A DNA stretch of 64,000 nucleotides from JALORV01 sp963791235 (GCA_963791235.1 CAWBRW010000014.1:17256-81255); one strand, 5' to 3'. Positions 8,198 through 19,039 are shown, numbered from the stretch's first letter. The notes: a model not told the origin generated them from the letters alone. Numbers and translations are program-made.

Positions 8198-9873
8198 GAG
8201 CCTGTGTAAAAACGCAGTGTGTCCTCGTAGACTTCGGCAACGCGTTGTGAGGCGGGAGCCACATGAAGCGATTCATCGAAGGCGAGGACCGCAGCCAGAC
8301 CGCCTTGCTGCCGGCGAGCCTGGACGATTATGTGGCCGAGGACAACCCGGTGCGCGTCGTCGAAGCGTTCGTCGAGCAACTCGATCTGCGGCAGCTCGGG
8401 TTTGAAGGCGCCGCCCCGGCCGCCACCGGACGCCCTGGCTATCACCCGGCGGTGCTGCTCAAGCTGTATGTCTACGGCTATCTGAACCGCATCCAGTCGA
8501 GCCGGCGGCTCGAGCGCGAAGCGCAGCGCAATGTCGAGCTGATGTGGCTCACCGGGCGGCTCGCGCCCGACTTCAAGACCATCGCCAACTTCCGCACGCG
8601 ACAACGGGCCGCGCCATCCGCGCTGTGTGCCGCCAGTTCATCGTGCTGTGCCGCCAGCTGGATCTCTTTACCCAGGCGCTGGTGGCCATCGACGGCAGCA
8701 AGTTCAAGGCGGTCAACAATCGCGACAAGAACTTCACTGCCGCCAAGCTCAAGCGGCGCCTGGCCGAGATCGACGCGAGCATTGCCGGGTATCTGGCGGC
8801 GCTCGACAGCGCGGATCGGGCCGAGCCGGAAGTGGCCCCCCTGAAGAAGGGCCACCTGCAAGGCAAGATCGCGGCCCTGAAGGAACAGATGCGCGCGCTC
8901 CAGGCGGTCGAGACGCAGATGCAGACCGATGGCCAGGCGCAGGTCTCGCTCACCGATCCGGATGCGCGCTCGATGAAGCACCGCGACGGCGGCATCGTCG
9001 GCTACAACGTGCAGGCCGCGGTCGATGCCCAGCACCACCTGATCGTGGCCCACGAGGTCGTCACCGACGGCATCGACCGCGACCAGTTGACACCGATGGC
9101 CGAGCAGGCGCGTGACGCGACCGGCATTAATGCTCTGACCGTGGTGGCCGACCGCGGCTACTTCAAGAGCGAGCAGATCCGCCACTGCGACGCGGCCGGC
9201 ATCACCCCGATCGTGCCCAAGTCGCTGACCTCCAATGCCAGGGCCGAGGGCCGCTTCGACAAGCGCGACTTCATCTACATCGCCCGCGAGGATGAGTACC
9301 GCTGCCCGGCCGGCGAGCGGGCGATCTTCCGCTTCGCCACGATCGAGAACGGCTTGACGATCCGCAAGTACTGGACCTCGGCCTGTCCGGGCTGCCCGCT
9401 GAAGGCGCGCTGCACCACCGGCGACTATCGCCGCATCGCGCGCTGGGAGCATGAAGCGGTGCTGGAGGCGATGCAGGTGCGCTTGGACCGGCAACCCGAG
9501 CTGATGCGACTGCGCCGCTGTACGGTCGAGCACCCGTTCGGCACGATCAAGCAGTGGATGGGCTGGACCCACTTCCTGATGCGCACGCTGGCCCACGTGC
9601 GCACCGAGATGAGCCTGCATGTGCTGGCCTACAACCTGAAGCGGGTGATGCGCATCCTGGGCATCGCGCCGCTGCTCAGGGCGCTGCAGACCTGAGCCGC
9701 AGGGCTCGCTTTACGCCCCAGAAACGAGCGCCGTGACCTGACAGCCGCACCGACGCTGCAAAACGGCGATCAGCGCCTCAGGGCGCGCTCAGACAACCCA
9801 CTGCGAAAAATCTCGACCGCTCGCCTCGGCACCGACTAAACACGAACAACCGCGCGCGTTTTTACACGGCCTC
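8198..9873 (+). mobile_element. IS1182-type insertion sequence (~1.68 kb)
   Basis: One transposase gene is bounded by inverted ends: left GAGCCTGTGTAAAAACGC and right (complement) GAGGCCGTGTAAAAACGC. The tetranucleotide GGCC occurs immediately outside both ends (8194-8197 and 9874-9877), compatible with a 4-bp palindromic target duplication. If instead GGCC belongs to the ends, the element is 8194-9877. It separates the tyrosinase region from the hydroxyacid oxidase gene. Confidence 0.85.
8263..9695 (+). CDS. IS1182-family transposase, frameshifted near 8598
   Basis: DDE-type transposase. The N-terminal part contains the family segments KRFIEGEDRSQ, GRPGYHPAVLLKLYVYGY, ELMWLTGRLAPDFKTIANF. 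After about residue 112 the frame changes, and the rest continues with VAIDGSKFKAVNN, KHRDGGIVGYNVQAAVD, VVADRGYFK, CPLKARCTTG and a C-terminal VEHPFGTIKQWMG. Two extra single bases at ~8594-8605 explain the shift and restore FRRDNGRAIRAVC. Joined length (~477 residues) is normal. Whether the break is real or a read error cannot be decided here. Confidence 0.88.
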
Positions 9874-9982
9874 GGCCGACATAGGCGAAAACTTCGCATT
9901 CGCTGTTGCCAGGAGGCCACTGCATCGTGCACTCGACGGCTTCCTTCAACTGGCGCTTGATGCCGCCGGCCGCAGATCTCAC

Positions 9983-11131
9983 CTACCTGAACCGAAGATT
10001 CTCACGCGTCAGCTGGCCGATCGAGCTGCAGCCCATCAACTTCATCCCGCGTTCGATCTCCGCTCGCATCAGTCCCAGCGCCCGCTCGACGCCGGCCTGA
10101 CCGGCCGCCGCCAGAGGAAAGAGGTAATAGCGTCCAACACCGACCGCCTTGGCGCCGAGCGAGAGGGCCTTCAGCACGTGGGTACCGCGCTGGATGCCGC
10201 CATCCATCATCACATCGAGCCGATCACCGACGGCATCGACGACTTCCGCCAGCTGATCGAAGGATGCGCGCGAGCCATCGAGCTGTCGACCGCCGTGGTT
10301 GGACAGGATGATGCCGGTGCAGCCGATCTCGGCCGCGCGCTTCGCGTCCGCTACCGACATGACGCCCTTCAGGCAGAACTGGCCGTTCCAGGTACGGACC
10401 ATCGTCTCCACGTCGTCCCAGTTCATGGAGGGGTCCAGCATCTCGGTGAAGTAGCGACCGATCGACATGGCTCCGCCGCTCATGTCGACGTGCTCGTCGA
10501 GCTGCGGCAGCCTGAAGCGCTCGTGGACGAGGTAGTTCAGGCCCCACATCGGCTTGACTGCGAACTGCAGCATTCCGCCGAGCGTCAGCCTGAAGGGAAT
10601 CGAGAACCCGGTGCGCAGGTCGCGCTCGCGGTTGCCCCCGGTGATGCTGTCCACGGTCAGCATCATCACGTCGACGCCCGCCTGCCTTGGCGCGCTCGAG
10701 CATGGCGCGATTGAGGCCGCGATCCTTGTGGAAGTAGAACTGGTACACCTGCGGCGTGGCGTACGCGCTTGCGCAGTTCCTCGAGGCTGACGGTGCCGAG
10801 CGAGGACACGCCGAACATCGTCCCGAACTTCGATGCCGCCGCCGCGACGGCCCGTTCGCCCTGGTGGTGGAACAGGCGCTGCAGCGCGGTCGGGGAGCAA
10901 TAGACGGGCATCGCCAGCTTCTGACCCATGACCGTCACCGACAGGTCGACCGTCTCGCACCCCGCGCAGAACATTGGGCACGAGGTCGCAGCGCTCGAAG
11001 CTCGCCGTGTTCTGCCGATGGGTCACCTCGTCGTCGGCCGCGCCGTCGATGTAGTCGAAGATCGGACCCGGAAGCCGACGCCTCGCCAGTTCGCGGAAGT
11101 CGTGGAAGTTGTGGCAATCACTTAGTCGCAT
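9983..11131 (-). CDS. FMN-dependent alpha-hydroxy-acid oxidase/L-lactate dehydrogenase family, three frameshifts as read
   Basis: Flavoenzyme oxidising 2-hydroxyacids such as L-lactate or glycolate to the 2-oxoacid. The N-terminus (NFHDFRELARRRLPGPIFDYIDGAADDE) and the C-terminal half (LTVDS, KGVMSVADA, ILSNHGGRQLDG with the catalytic His, DGGIQRGTHVLKALSLGA) are in one frame. The middle (CETVDLSVTVMG, FHHQGERAVAAAASKFG, QVYQFYFHKDRG) is spread over the other two. Three single-base insertions near 10970, 10765 and 10680 bring everything into one 382-residue protein. No electron-transfer partner is adjacent. Substrate cannot be assigned. Confidence 0.85.
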   Translation of the reverse strand: MRLSDCHNFHDFRELARRRLPGPIFDYIDGAADDEVTHRQNTASFERCDLVPNVLRGVRDGRPVGDGHGSEAGDARLLLPDRAAAPVPPPGRTGRRGGGIEVRDDVRRVLARHRQPRGTAQARTPRRRCTSSTSTRIAASIAPCSSAPRQAGVDVMMLTVDSITGGNRERDLRTGFSIPFRLTLGGMLQFAVKPMWGLNYLVHERFRLPQLDEHVDMSGGAMSIGRYFTEMLDPSMNWDDVETMVRTWNGQFCLKGVMSVADAKRAAEIGCTGIILSNHGGRQLDGSRASFDQLAEVVDAVGDRLDVMMDGGIQRGTHVLKALSLGAKAVGVGRYYLFPLAAAGQAGVERALGLMRAEIERGMKLMGCSSIGQLTRENLRFR

Positions 11132-11370
11132 GGCGGGAACGACTCACTTCCTGGCATCTTCTGTAGGACCGGCGGCTGCATCTTGCCATCTCAATGGATG
11201 GATCGCGCTTCGCCTTAGCTGCCAAAGAGCCAGGTCCGCTCTCGGTGTGTTCTCGCCCGAACACTCGAAGGCCGGTTTTGGCCGGCCACCGACGTCTCTT
11301 CTGACGGATCGACCTCGACAATTCCACGAGTTGACCACTGCTGTGGTGCCAGCCTGTGGTCCGCACCGTG

Positions 11371-13245
11371 TTAACTCGGGTAGTTCATCCGCTCGACTAG
11401 TGCCGCAAAGCGAGGATCGCCGCGAAGCCTTTTCCACCGCGGATCAAGGCGCAGCCATACCAACCAATGCGAGCGCTCGGCAAAGGCCTTTTCAAGCCAT
11501 GCGAGGGCCTGCTCCTTTTCCCCAAGTCCGGCGTAGACCAGCGCCGTGCCATACGCAGTGACAAAGCGGCGCTTCGACAAATCGTCCATTTCCCCAGCTA
11601 CGGCGCGCGCCTCGCCGGCTCGGCCCATCACGCCGAGCGTGTAGCCACGTCCTGCGACGAGCACCGGCCACTCCGGCGATTTGGCCTCGGCGCTCGCCGT
11701 CTCGGCCAATGACTCGTCAAGGCGACCAACCTCCAAGTACGAACGCCCGAGCCATAGGTGGGCGATACCGAAGTCGCCCTTCATGGCGAGCACCGCTTGC
11801 AATTGCGCAATCGCATCGCTGTAGCGGCCGTTGTAATAGTGGTGGAATCCCACGTCGGTGTTGATGGGAAGCGATAACGGGTCGAGCCGCTGCGCACGGG
11901 TTATCTCCTCCATGCCCTCGACCGGCCGACCGGCCGCAAGCAGATAAAGCGCATGCCATTGGTGTGCAACCGGGTCGTTGGGGTTCAGTTCAATGGCGCG
12001 GCGAAACGCCTCGCCTGCGCCAGCCCAATCCCAGTCGAAGTAAAACCGGATGTACGCGAGCGACGCGTAAGCCTGCGAAAGCGAGGGGTCGAGCTCGATC
12101 GCCCTCCGCGCGTACGGCCGCGCGACCGGAAACGTCGCCGCGGGCGCGTCGTAGCTCAGGTAGCCCAGTGTCGTGTAGGTGTCGGCCAGCGCTGAGAAGG
12201 CAAGCGCGAATGCGGGGTCGAGGTCAATCGCGCGGCGAAAGTGCTCGACCGCGCCTCGAAGTGCCGACTCCGAGCGTTGGTTCCACAGGAAGCGTCCCTG
12301 GAGGTAAGCCCGGTAAGCGTCGGCGTTCTGGGTTGGGGCTTGCGCAAGGTGCTTCTTGTCGCTGCTGGCACTCGAACGGATCCGGAGCAACCGCGTCAAG
12401 TCATCAATGACCCGCCCCTGCAGTCGCGGCAGCTCGGCAGTGGTCACCTCATAGCGCGAACTCCAGACTTGCGCCGCCCGGGCGACGTCCACGAGTTCGA
12501 CTTGCAGCGTCCAACGTTCGCCGTTGCTCGCGAGCAATCCGGTGACAACGGCTGGGACATCAAGCTGGCGTGCAGCATCCAAAGGGTCAGCGCTACGGAA
12601 GCGAAACGCAGACGCGCGCGAGGCGACGCGCAGTTCTGACACCCGCGTCAGCGCATTGATCGCCTCCTCTGCGATGCCGTCGGCGAGGTGTGCGTTTGTC
12701 GGCGTGTCGGACGCGAAGGGCAGCACCGCCACCGCCGAGTAAGGCGTTGCTCGGCCGAACGCAAACCATCCGAGCCCCACCGCGAGCGCGAGCGCCAGTC
12801 CGAACGCAAACCACGCCGGACTCGGCCGAATGCGTTTCGTCTCCGGAAAAGACCGCGCTCCAAGCGGCTCAGGCGCGGTAGTGGAGCTCAGCCGGAACGC
12901 TCCTAACGTCGCGATGTCGTCGACCGTCACCAGAGCCTTGAACCGATAGCCCTGACGCGGCACGGTTTCGATCCAGTCAGCAGCGTCCGGCGAGCATGCC
13001 AGAGCCTTCCGAATCGCCGACACATTGACGCTTAGGTTGACCTCCTCAACGACGAGGCCCGGCCAGACACGTTGGAGCAATTCGTCCTTCGTCACCAGAT
13101 GGCCGGCCTGGCTGACGACGGTCACCAGCAGGTCGAACGCCTTGCCGGTCAGCGCGATTGGCTCGCCCTGATGCAACAGAGCGCGCTCCTTCGGCACCAG
13201 CAGGAAGCCGCCAAAGCGATAGACCGCGGTGTCGTGGCCGTTCAT
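11371..13245 (-). CDS. CadC/ToxR-like membrane regulator with TPR repeats
   Basis: A 624-residue one-component regulator. Residues ~8-100 form an OmpR-type winged helix (ALTGKAFDLLVTVVSQ, KDELLQRVWPG, VNLSVNVSAIRKAL, IETVPRQGYRF). A membrane helix follows at ~150-168 (FGLALALAVGLGWFAFG). The next ~140 residues resemble the TolB/FlgO-like domain often found in this architecture (VAVLPFASDTPTN, DGIAEEAINAL). From ~300 onward there are TPR units (YLQGRFLWNQRSESALRGA, ALADTYTTLGYL, LAYIRFYFDWDWAGAGEAF). DNA binding is cytoplasmic and sensing periplasmic. It is divergent from the secreted NTF2-like gene, its likeliest target. Confidence 0.9.
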   Translation of the reverse strand: MNGHDTAVYRFGGFLLVPKERALLHQGEPIALTGKAFDLLVTVVSQAGHLVTKDELLQRVWPGLVVEEVNLSVNVSAIRKALACSPDAADWIETVPRQGYRFKALVTVDDIATLGAFRLSSTTAPEPLGARSFPETKRIRPSPAWFAFGLALALAVGLGWFAFGRATPYSAVAVLPFASDTPTNAHLADGIAEEAINALTRVSELRVASRASAFRFRSADPLDAARQLDVPAVVTGLLASNGERWTLQVELVDVARAAQVWSSRYEVTTAELPRLQGRVIDDLTRLLRIRSSASSDKKHLAQAPTQNADAYRAYLQGRFLWNQRSESALRGAVEHFRRAIDLDPAFALAFSALADTYTTLGYLSYDAPAATFPVARPYARRAIELDPSLSQAYASLAYIRFYFDWDWAGAGEAFRRAIELNPNDPVAHQWHALYLLAAGRPVEGMEEITRAQRLDPLSLPINTDVGFHHYYNGRYSDAIAQLQAVLAMKGDFGIAHLWLGRSYLEVGRLDESLAETASAEAKSPEWPVLVAGRGYTLGVMGRAGEARAVAGEMDDLSKRRFVTAYGTALVYAGLGEKEQALAWLEKAFAERSHWLVWLRLDPRWKRLRGDPRFAALVERMNYPS

Positions 13246-13365
13246 CCGGATCGGTTTAGGCGAATCGCAGGCAATAAATAGCAGTTTGGCAGGGACTTTC
13301 GGCAGGCATGGTTCGAAGCTTCCAGAGTCGGCGAGCCGCCGGCGTTCACACCTCTAAGGAGCCTC

Positions 13366-13830
13366 ATGACCACATCCATCCGTTACGCCTTCTATTCAAT
13401 CATCGTCGCGATGGCGTTTTCCGTCAGCGCAGCGCATGCATCGGTCGAGGACGAGGTCCGCGCCGCGTTCGACCGGTTCGTGCGGATACAGAACGCGCAC
13501 GACGCCAAGGCGCTTGAACCGCTGCTTGCCGACTCGCCGCAGTTCCTTTGGATTACACGCGGCGCCGCCGTTTGGGGCCGCGACGCCGCGCTGCAGCGCT
13601 TCTCAAAGATCTACGAGGGCACCTGGCGGCTCGACCCGGACTCCACAACCGTGCGGGTGGTACCGCTTTCAGACAGCGTCGCGCAACTGTACGCGACGGT
13701 TGAATTCACGATCGGCGCCCCGAACCAGCCCCCGCAAACGACGCGGTTCCTGCTGAACCAGGTACTCGTCAAGGGGGGTGGCGTCTGGCGGGTGATGAGC
13801 ATCTTTCCGATCCCAGTGCCACCGCAATAG
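13366..13830 (+). CDS. Secreted NTF2-like (SnoaL/DUF4440-type) protein
   Basis: A 154-residue protein with a Sec signal (residues 1-25, ending AAHA). The mature part has the NTF2-like alpha+beta cone pattern: an N-terminal helix (VEDEVRAAFDRFVRIQNAHD), ALEPLLAD, a strand with WGRDAALQRF, and final strands (LLNQVLVKGGGVWRVMSIF). Such proteins bind small ligands or act as accessory subunits; the ligand is unknown. AAGGAG precedes the ATG. It diverges from the CadC-like regulator across a 120-base region, suggesting control by it. Confidence 0.8.
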   Translation: MTTSIRYAFYSIIVAMAFSVSAAHASVEDEVRAAFDRFVRIQNAHDAKALEPLLADSPQFLWITRGAAVWGRDAALQRFSKIYEGTWRLDPDSTTVRVVPLSDSVAQLYATVEFTIGAPNQPPQTTRFLLNQVLVKGGGVWRVMSIFPIPVPPQ

Positions 13831-14381
13831 GGCGACGCAACGGACGGGAGCGGGACGGGACGGCGCACTGCCTTGCCGTATGCGCGCCGATCCGCACGAG
13901 CGACGCACTGTTTACGACGTTAATTGCTAGGAACAATCTCTGAGCGGGACAAATAAAGTCCGTCGGAGTCGGCGGCGGCAACTCCTTGATTCACCTGGGC
14001 GACCTGTCCGCGACGGCGGGTTTGCGCGCTTCGTTCGCCCCTGACGGGTTCGTTCCGAGCGAGAGCGCTCCGCCGGCCAGTCCAGCAAGTGCGAGTGAAA
14101 GCGTTCTACGGCGAGACGTGGACGACGACATGGATGCGGAATCCCTACTGGCCGAGGTTCGACGCTCCGGAAGAGTCGGGCCGAACATCCGCGACGACGT
14201 ACCTATACAGGCGGGAACGCCGCGCAATTCCCTTCGTATTCAAGCGTTCGCCATGCGCGTCGTCGCGCATATTGCGCAGCGTGATCGGCTGCGGCTGCCC
14301 GCTCAGCCGCGCGATCGGTAACACACGACAACTCCCGCGCGAACCCGCCGGGAGCGATTCCACGGAAAGAACGCGAACCGC
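13831..14381. other. Intergenic region carrying a solitary TGTTTACGAC repeat end
   Basis: No convincing gene. The open frames here have arginine/serine-rich shadow composition. The only structured element found is the 28-base repeat end at 13909-13936. Confidence 0.5.
13909..13936 (+). repeat. Solitary 28-bp repeat end, copy D
   Basis: TGTTTACGACGTTAATTGCT followed by AGGAACAA. It differs at one base from 22762-22789 and matches the terminal part of copies A and B on their minus strand (TGTTTACGACAYTAATGC). Confidence 0.7.
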
Positions 14382-16921
14382 ATGAACCAAGCTGGAATGA
14401 ACCGGACTTTGATGGCTGCGCCGTATGCGGCACTGCTCGCAGCTCTGCTTTCGGCGTGCGGAGGCTCTTCGACGTCCACGCCCATACCTGCAACCCAGGA
14501 CAGCCTTGTCTTCGAGCCGGCGAGCGCGCTGGCGATCAAGCAGGGCAGTATCCAGCAGGTGAGTCTGGCGCTCAGCAGTAGCGACAGCTCGACCGTCAGC
14601 GTCGCCCGTACCGTCCGCGTGACGACGTCCGACCGGGGCATTGCGGACGTCTTTCCCGACACCTGCACGCTTTCGAACGTGTCTGCGCAGTCACGCCGTT
14701 GCCTGCTCACCGTGCACGGCAAGTCCAACGGCATGACCAGCCTCTCGGCCGTGGCCGACGGCATCGCGCTCGCGCAGATTCCGGCAGCTGTCGGCAACAG
14801 CACCAATTACGGCCAGCTGTCCGTGGAGACCGCGCCCGGCACATACGCCACCGGCTCAGCAACGCTCGCCTTTCCGAACAGCGGCTCCGCACCGTACATC
14901 CTGCGCGTGAAGGCCCGCATCAATGGCAGCTCCGGCATCGACAAGGCGGACAACGTCGTGATCAGCTTCACCGGTCCCGCCGGTGTGATCTTCACGCCCG
15001 CGCAGTGCACGGTCACGAGCCTGGCACCGGACTGCGTGACCACGGCCTCACTGCCGGCCGCCACGGCGACCCCGATCGCCATCGCGGCCAGCGGCACGAA
15101 CTACACCGCCTACAGCGGCATTGCCATCAACGCCACGCCGGCGGTCGTGACCAACAATGGCACGATCGCACTCAGCACCCAGCACGGTAACAACGTTCCG
15201 AACGGCATGAAGGCACCGCTGTTCGTGAACTGGATCAGTCCGATGGCCCGCGACACCGTCAGCGTGACGCTGACCCTGCAGGGCAGCGGCATCTCGTTCT
15301 ACAGCTACGCGCCCGGGGATAACACCAAGCCGGCCCTGAGCCAGAGCCAGACCTGCAGCCTTGTCTACCTGGGCGTCGGCGAGACCGGCAACGCGCTGAG
15401 CTGCGGTCTCGGTCTGGTCGGCTCGGCCACCAGCGGCAGCGTCACGGTGAGCGCAGCTGCCGCCTCGTCGAGTGGACAGACGTATACCCTCGGCTCCCTC
15501 GTGCTCGGTGCGATCCCGCCCGCGGCGGCGGTGCGCACCGTCACGTTCACCAACAACTCGAGCGAGACGATCTATGTCGGCATCACGGGCGGCGCCGCGG
15601 CCGCCTACATCGATGCCTCGACACCGGCGCTACCGCCCGGGCAGACCACGGCGAATCTGAAGCCCGGCGCCGCCTCGCTGTGTGGTCCTTCCAACCCGCA
15701 GGCGGCCTGCCCGCTCGGCACCACCTGCATGCAGGGCGGTGCCTCGCCCAGCACCAACATCGGCAACACGCCGTACTACTGCTACTACGACACGATGACG
15801 CCGTCCAACGGCTACGCCATCGCCCCGACGCAGTCGACGCAGATCTCGATGTCCGCCTCGAGCGTCGCGCCGAACCACGTGATCTGGTCCGGCAACTTCT
15901 ATCCGCGCAGCGGTTGCGACCCGACCACGGGCATCTGTGACAACGCCACCTGCCGTGGCGCCGCCGGCGGTCTTGTCTGCGGGCCCGGAACGGGTCCATC
16001 ACCCGGCATCAACACGCTGGCAGAGCTCACCTTCCAGTCCGATGCGCAGCCCGACTTCTACGATGTGTCGATCATCAACGGCGCCAATTTCGCGACGGAG
16101 TTCGGGCCGATCAACATGCCGACGTCGACGTCCAACTCCTACCAGTGCGGAACCGCGGGCAGCAAGGTCGCACAGAACGGCGGCTCACCGCCAGCGGCAA
16201 TGGCCTGCCGGCGGCGTCGTGGACGATGGCGCCGAGCGCACAGTCGTTCCCGGCCGGCACAACGACGACCGGCGATGCGGCCTCGTACTTCCGCATCGTC
16301 ATTCCGACGACGACCTCCGTGACGACGTGCACGGCTCACGCGGACTGCACCGACACCGTCAGCAACACCTGCGGCTTTGCGATGTCGGACGTCAAGGGCG
16401 GGTTCAAGTTCGACACGCGCTCGTGCGGCCGGCCGGTGGCCTGGGCCACCGCCAACTCGATCTGGGGCGCGAACCAGACGTCGAGCAACGCGGCGCCGTT
16501 CAGCTTCACCACCAACTGGCCCAAAGGCCTCGCCGGCGGCGGAACGGTGAGCGTCGGCGACCTGCAGCTCTGCATCAACCAGACCTACAGCGCCTACATC
16601 GCGAACGGGACAGCGAGCGTGCCAGTGCAGCCGGTCGCGCTAGCGTGCGGAGGCGTGATGTGGGGCGCGACGCAAAGCACGCTGCCGATCGGCAACCCCG
16701 CCACCAACGCCGGCCTGGGCATCACCTATCCGTCGACACCGGCATTCACCGCGAATGCCAACTGGCTCGACTACGTACTGCCGACGATCAAGTGGCTGAA
16801 GCAGGCGTGCCCGACCTGCTACACGTATCCGTTCGACGACATGACGTCGACCTTCACGTGCACGAACACCTCGGCCGCTTCGGCAACGAACTACAGCGTG
16901 ACCTTTTCCGATCTGAAGTGA
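14382..16921 (+). CDS. Thaumatin-like lipoprotein, frameshifted near 16185
   Basis: The N-terminus has a lipoprotein signal (LLAALLSACGGS). About 360 residues of Ser/Thr/Gly-rich beta-sandwich-like sequence follow. The last ~460 residues resemble a thaumatin family domain: VTFTNNSSETIYVGI at its start, the family-type CRGAAGGLVCG and FYDVSIINGANF segments, many paired cysteines, and the terminal CPTCYTYPFDDMTSTFTC. The reading frame changes between GGSPPAAM and LTASGNGLPAASW near 16185 and needs one added base. Joined length is about 846 residues. Thaumatin-like proteins bind or hydrolyse beta-glucans in plants and fungi; the substrate here is unknown. A beta-helix lipoprotein follows after 84 bases. 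Confidence 0.82.
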
Positions 16922-17005
16922 GCCTCGCGTGGGCGTTTGCCCCAGGGTAACGCCCGGGTTCGCTCGCGAACTTGCGCGACCAAACGCCTCACGAAAGCCG
17001 CCTGC

Positions 17006-19039
17006 ATGAACCTGCTGCGTTGCCTGCCTGCCTGCGTCGCCCTCACCGCAGCACTTTCCGGTTGTTCCTCTGGTGGCACCGCCGATGGCAACGTAGCGCC
17101 CAACCCTACACCGCCCGCCCAGGCCTGTGCGCAGACGCTATGGGTCTCGACCGATGGCAGCGATGACGCCGGCAGCGGCTCAGCCGAGGCGCCCTTCCGC
17201 ACGCTCGAGCGCGCGCAACTGGCGGTGCGTGCCCACCCACAACGCGGCCAGTGCACGCTCGCGGTCAACCTTCAACCCGGCACCCACCGGCTCACCCGCA
17301 CGTTCGCGCTGGGCGCGGAGGACTCCGGCACCGCCGAGCACCGCGTCATTTACCGCACCACGCCAGGAAACGTCGCACCTGCAGTGATCTCTGGCGGCGT
17401 GCCGGTGGTCTTCAACTGCAGCGGCGCCGACTGCGTCGCGACGGTCCAGGGACTGCCGACGGGACTGCTGCCGCGCCAGTTCTACGTTCACGGGGCACGC
17501 GCCGTGCGCGCGCGCTCCAACCCCGGCGGGCCCGTCAATGCCTCCTACATCCGCGTCGATGCCGGCTACTTCGGCCCGGCGCTCACCCATCCCGAGCTCG
17601 TCGAGGCCGTCACCCTCGCGCAGTGGAAGATGATGCGCTGCCCGGTGGCCGCCTACGCCAGCGACACGCTGGTGATGCAGCAGCCCTGCTGGAAGAACGC
17701 CAACAGCTTTCCTCCGCCCTGGAACTTCCAGCTCCTTAGTTGGCTGGAAAACGCTCCCGAATTCATGACGGAGCCGAATATGTGGTACTTCGACCCGTAT
17801 GCCCGCACGCTGAGCTACAGGAACCCGCAAGCCAGCCCGCCGGCCGACGGCGTCCTGCCGGTGCTCGAGACGCTGGTCAGCGTGAGCGGAACACCGCAGG
17901 CCCCAGCCACCGGGATCAGCTTCGAGGGCCTGGTCTTCGCGCATGCCGGATGGACCGGCCCTAACGGCACCAGCGGCTATGTGGCCGACCAAAGCGGCAA
18001 CCTGCTGCAGGGCGAGGGCTACGGCCCCGCGCCGATCGGCCACCAGCAGACCGTCTACCCCACGCCCGGCAACGTCGTGGTGCGCCATGCGAGCAACATC
18101 ACGTTCGAGGGCAACACCTTCCGCCACCTCGGCGCCGTGGCCCTCTGGGTCGCCACCGGCACTCGCGATGTACGCATCACGCAGAACACCTTCTCCGAGA
18201 TCGCCTCGGCCGCCATCCAGCTCGGCGGCGTCAGCGCGGAGGACGCGCGACCGCAACCGGGTTTCGAGGTGCGCGGCACGCTCGTGCAGGACAACGACAT
18301 CGCATTCACCGGTCAGGACTACTACGACAGCGCCGCCATCTTCGTGGGCTTTGCCCAGGACACGCTGATCAGCCACAACTCCATCCGGCACGCCCCTTGG
18401 AGCGCGATCGCCATCGGCTGGGGATGGGGGCTGTATGACCAGTCTGGCTTCCCGGGTCTGCCGGGGGCCACGCCGGGCTACTGGGGGCCACACACCTCTC
18501 CCACGGCTGCCCGCAACAACCGCATCGTCAGCAATCGTTTCGAAGGCTTCCTCGAGAAGCTCTGGGACGGCGGAGCCATCTACGCCAATGGCTTGCAGGG
18601 TCCGGACCAGGACAATGGCCTACTCATCCAGCTCAACGTCGCGCAGGACAAGAGGCCGGCGGCCGGCGGAAACATCTACTACACCGACGGCGGCGCGCGT
18701 TTCGTCACGCTCGACCGCAACGTCTCGGTGGGCAACCCGGTCGGCACCGTCGATTTCGGACCATGCCTGACCGGTTCATCGCTCGCCACCGAGCTTTGCC
18801 TGGTCACGGGCGTGCTGCCTTACGGCAGCGACATCGGCGGCTGCCTGCCCGTAGGCGATCTCGTGTACACGGGCAACTACTTCCTGAACCCGGTTGAGTT
18901 CTTCGGGCCAACGCTCTGCAAGAACCCGTCGATCCCGCCTGCGCCGGTCAACGTGCTGCTCTCCGGCAACGTGCCGGTGCGCTCGGCGGCGGAAGTCCCG
19001 GCGTGGATCCTGCAGCAGGCGGGCCGTCGGATGCCCTAG
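17006..19039 (+). CDS. Right-handed beta-helix lipoprotein, possible polysaccharide-active protein
   Basis: A 677-residue protein with signal and lipobox (ALTAALSGCSS). The start at 17006 was chosen because it opens the signal peptide; upstream in-frame codons lack one. It begins with WVSTDGSDDAGSGS and APFRTLERAQ, typical of beta-helix glycosidases and lyases. It then has repeated helix rungs (ASNITFEGNTFRHLGAVALWV, DVRITQNTFSEIASAAIQLGG, NRIVSNRFEGFLEKLWDGGAIY). Specificity cannot be told. Its position directly behind the thaumatin-like lipoprotein suggests they act on the same extracellular carbohydrate; that is inference. Confidence 0.85.
   Translation: MNLLRCLPACVALTAALSGCSSGGTADGNVAPNPTPPAQACAQTLWVSTDGSDDAGSGSAEAPFRTLERAQLAVRAHPQRGQCTLAVNLQPGTHRLTRTFALGAEDSGTAEHRVIYRTTPGNVAPAVISGGVPVVFNCSGADCVATVQGLPTGLLPRQFYVHGARAVRARSNPGGPVNASYIRVDAGYFGPALTHPELVEAVTLAQWKMMRCPVAAYASDTLVMQQPCWKNANSFPPPWNFQLLSWLENAPEFMTEPNMWYFDPYARTLSYRNPQASPPADGVLPVLETLVSVSGTPQAPATGISFEGLVFAHAGWTGPNGTSGYVADQSGNLLQGEGYGPAPIGHQQTVYPTPGNVVVRHASNITFEGNTFRHLGAVALWVATGTRDVRITQNTFSEIASAAIQLGGVSAEDARPQPGFEVRGTLVQDNDIAFTGQDYYDSAAIFVGFAQDTLISHNSIRHAPWSAIAIGWGWGLYDQSGFPGLPGATPGYWGPHTSPTAARNNRIVSNRFEGFLEKLWDGGAIYANGLQGPDQDNGLLIQLNVAQDKRPAAGGNIYYTDGGARFVTLDRNVSVGNPVGTVDFGPCLTGSSLATELCLVTGVLPYGSDIGGCLPVGDLVYTGNYFLNPVEFFGPTLCKNPSIPPAPVNVLLSGNVPVRSAAEVPAWILQQAGRRMP

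Noticed and set aside
17180..18493. A 437-codon minus-strand open frame
   Set aside because: Shadow of the beta-helix lipoprotein; low-complexity Arg/Ala/Gly composition.
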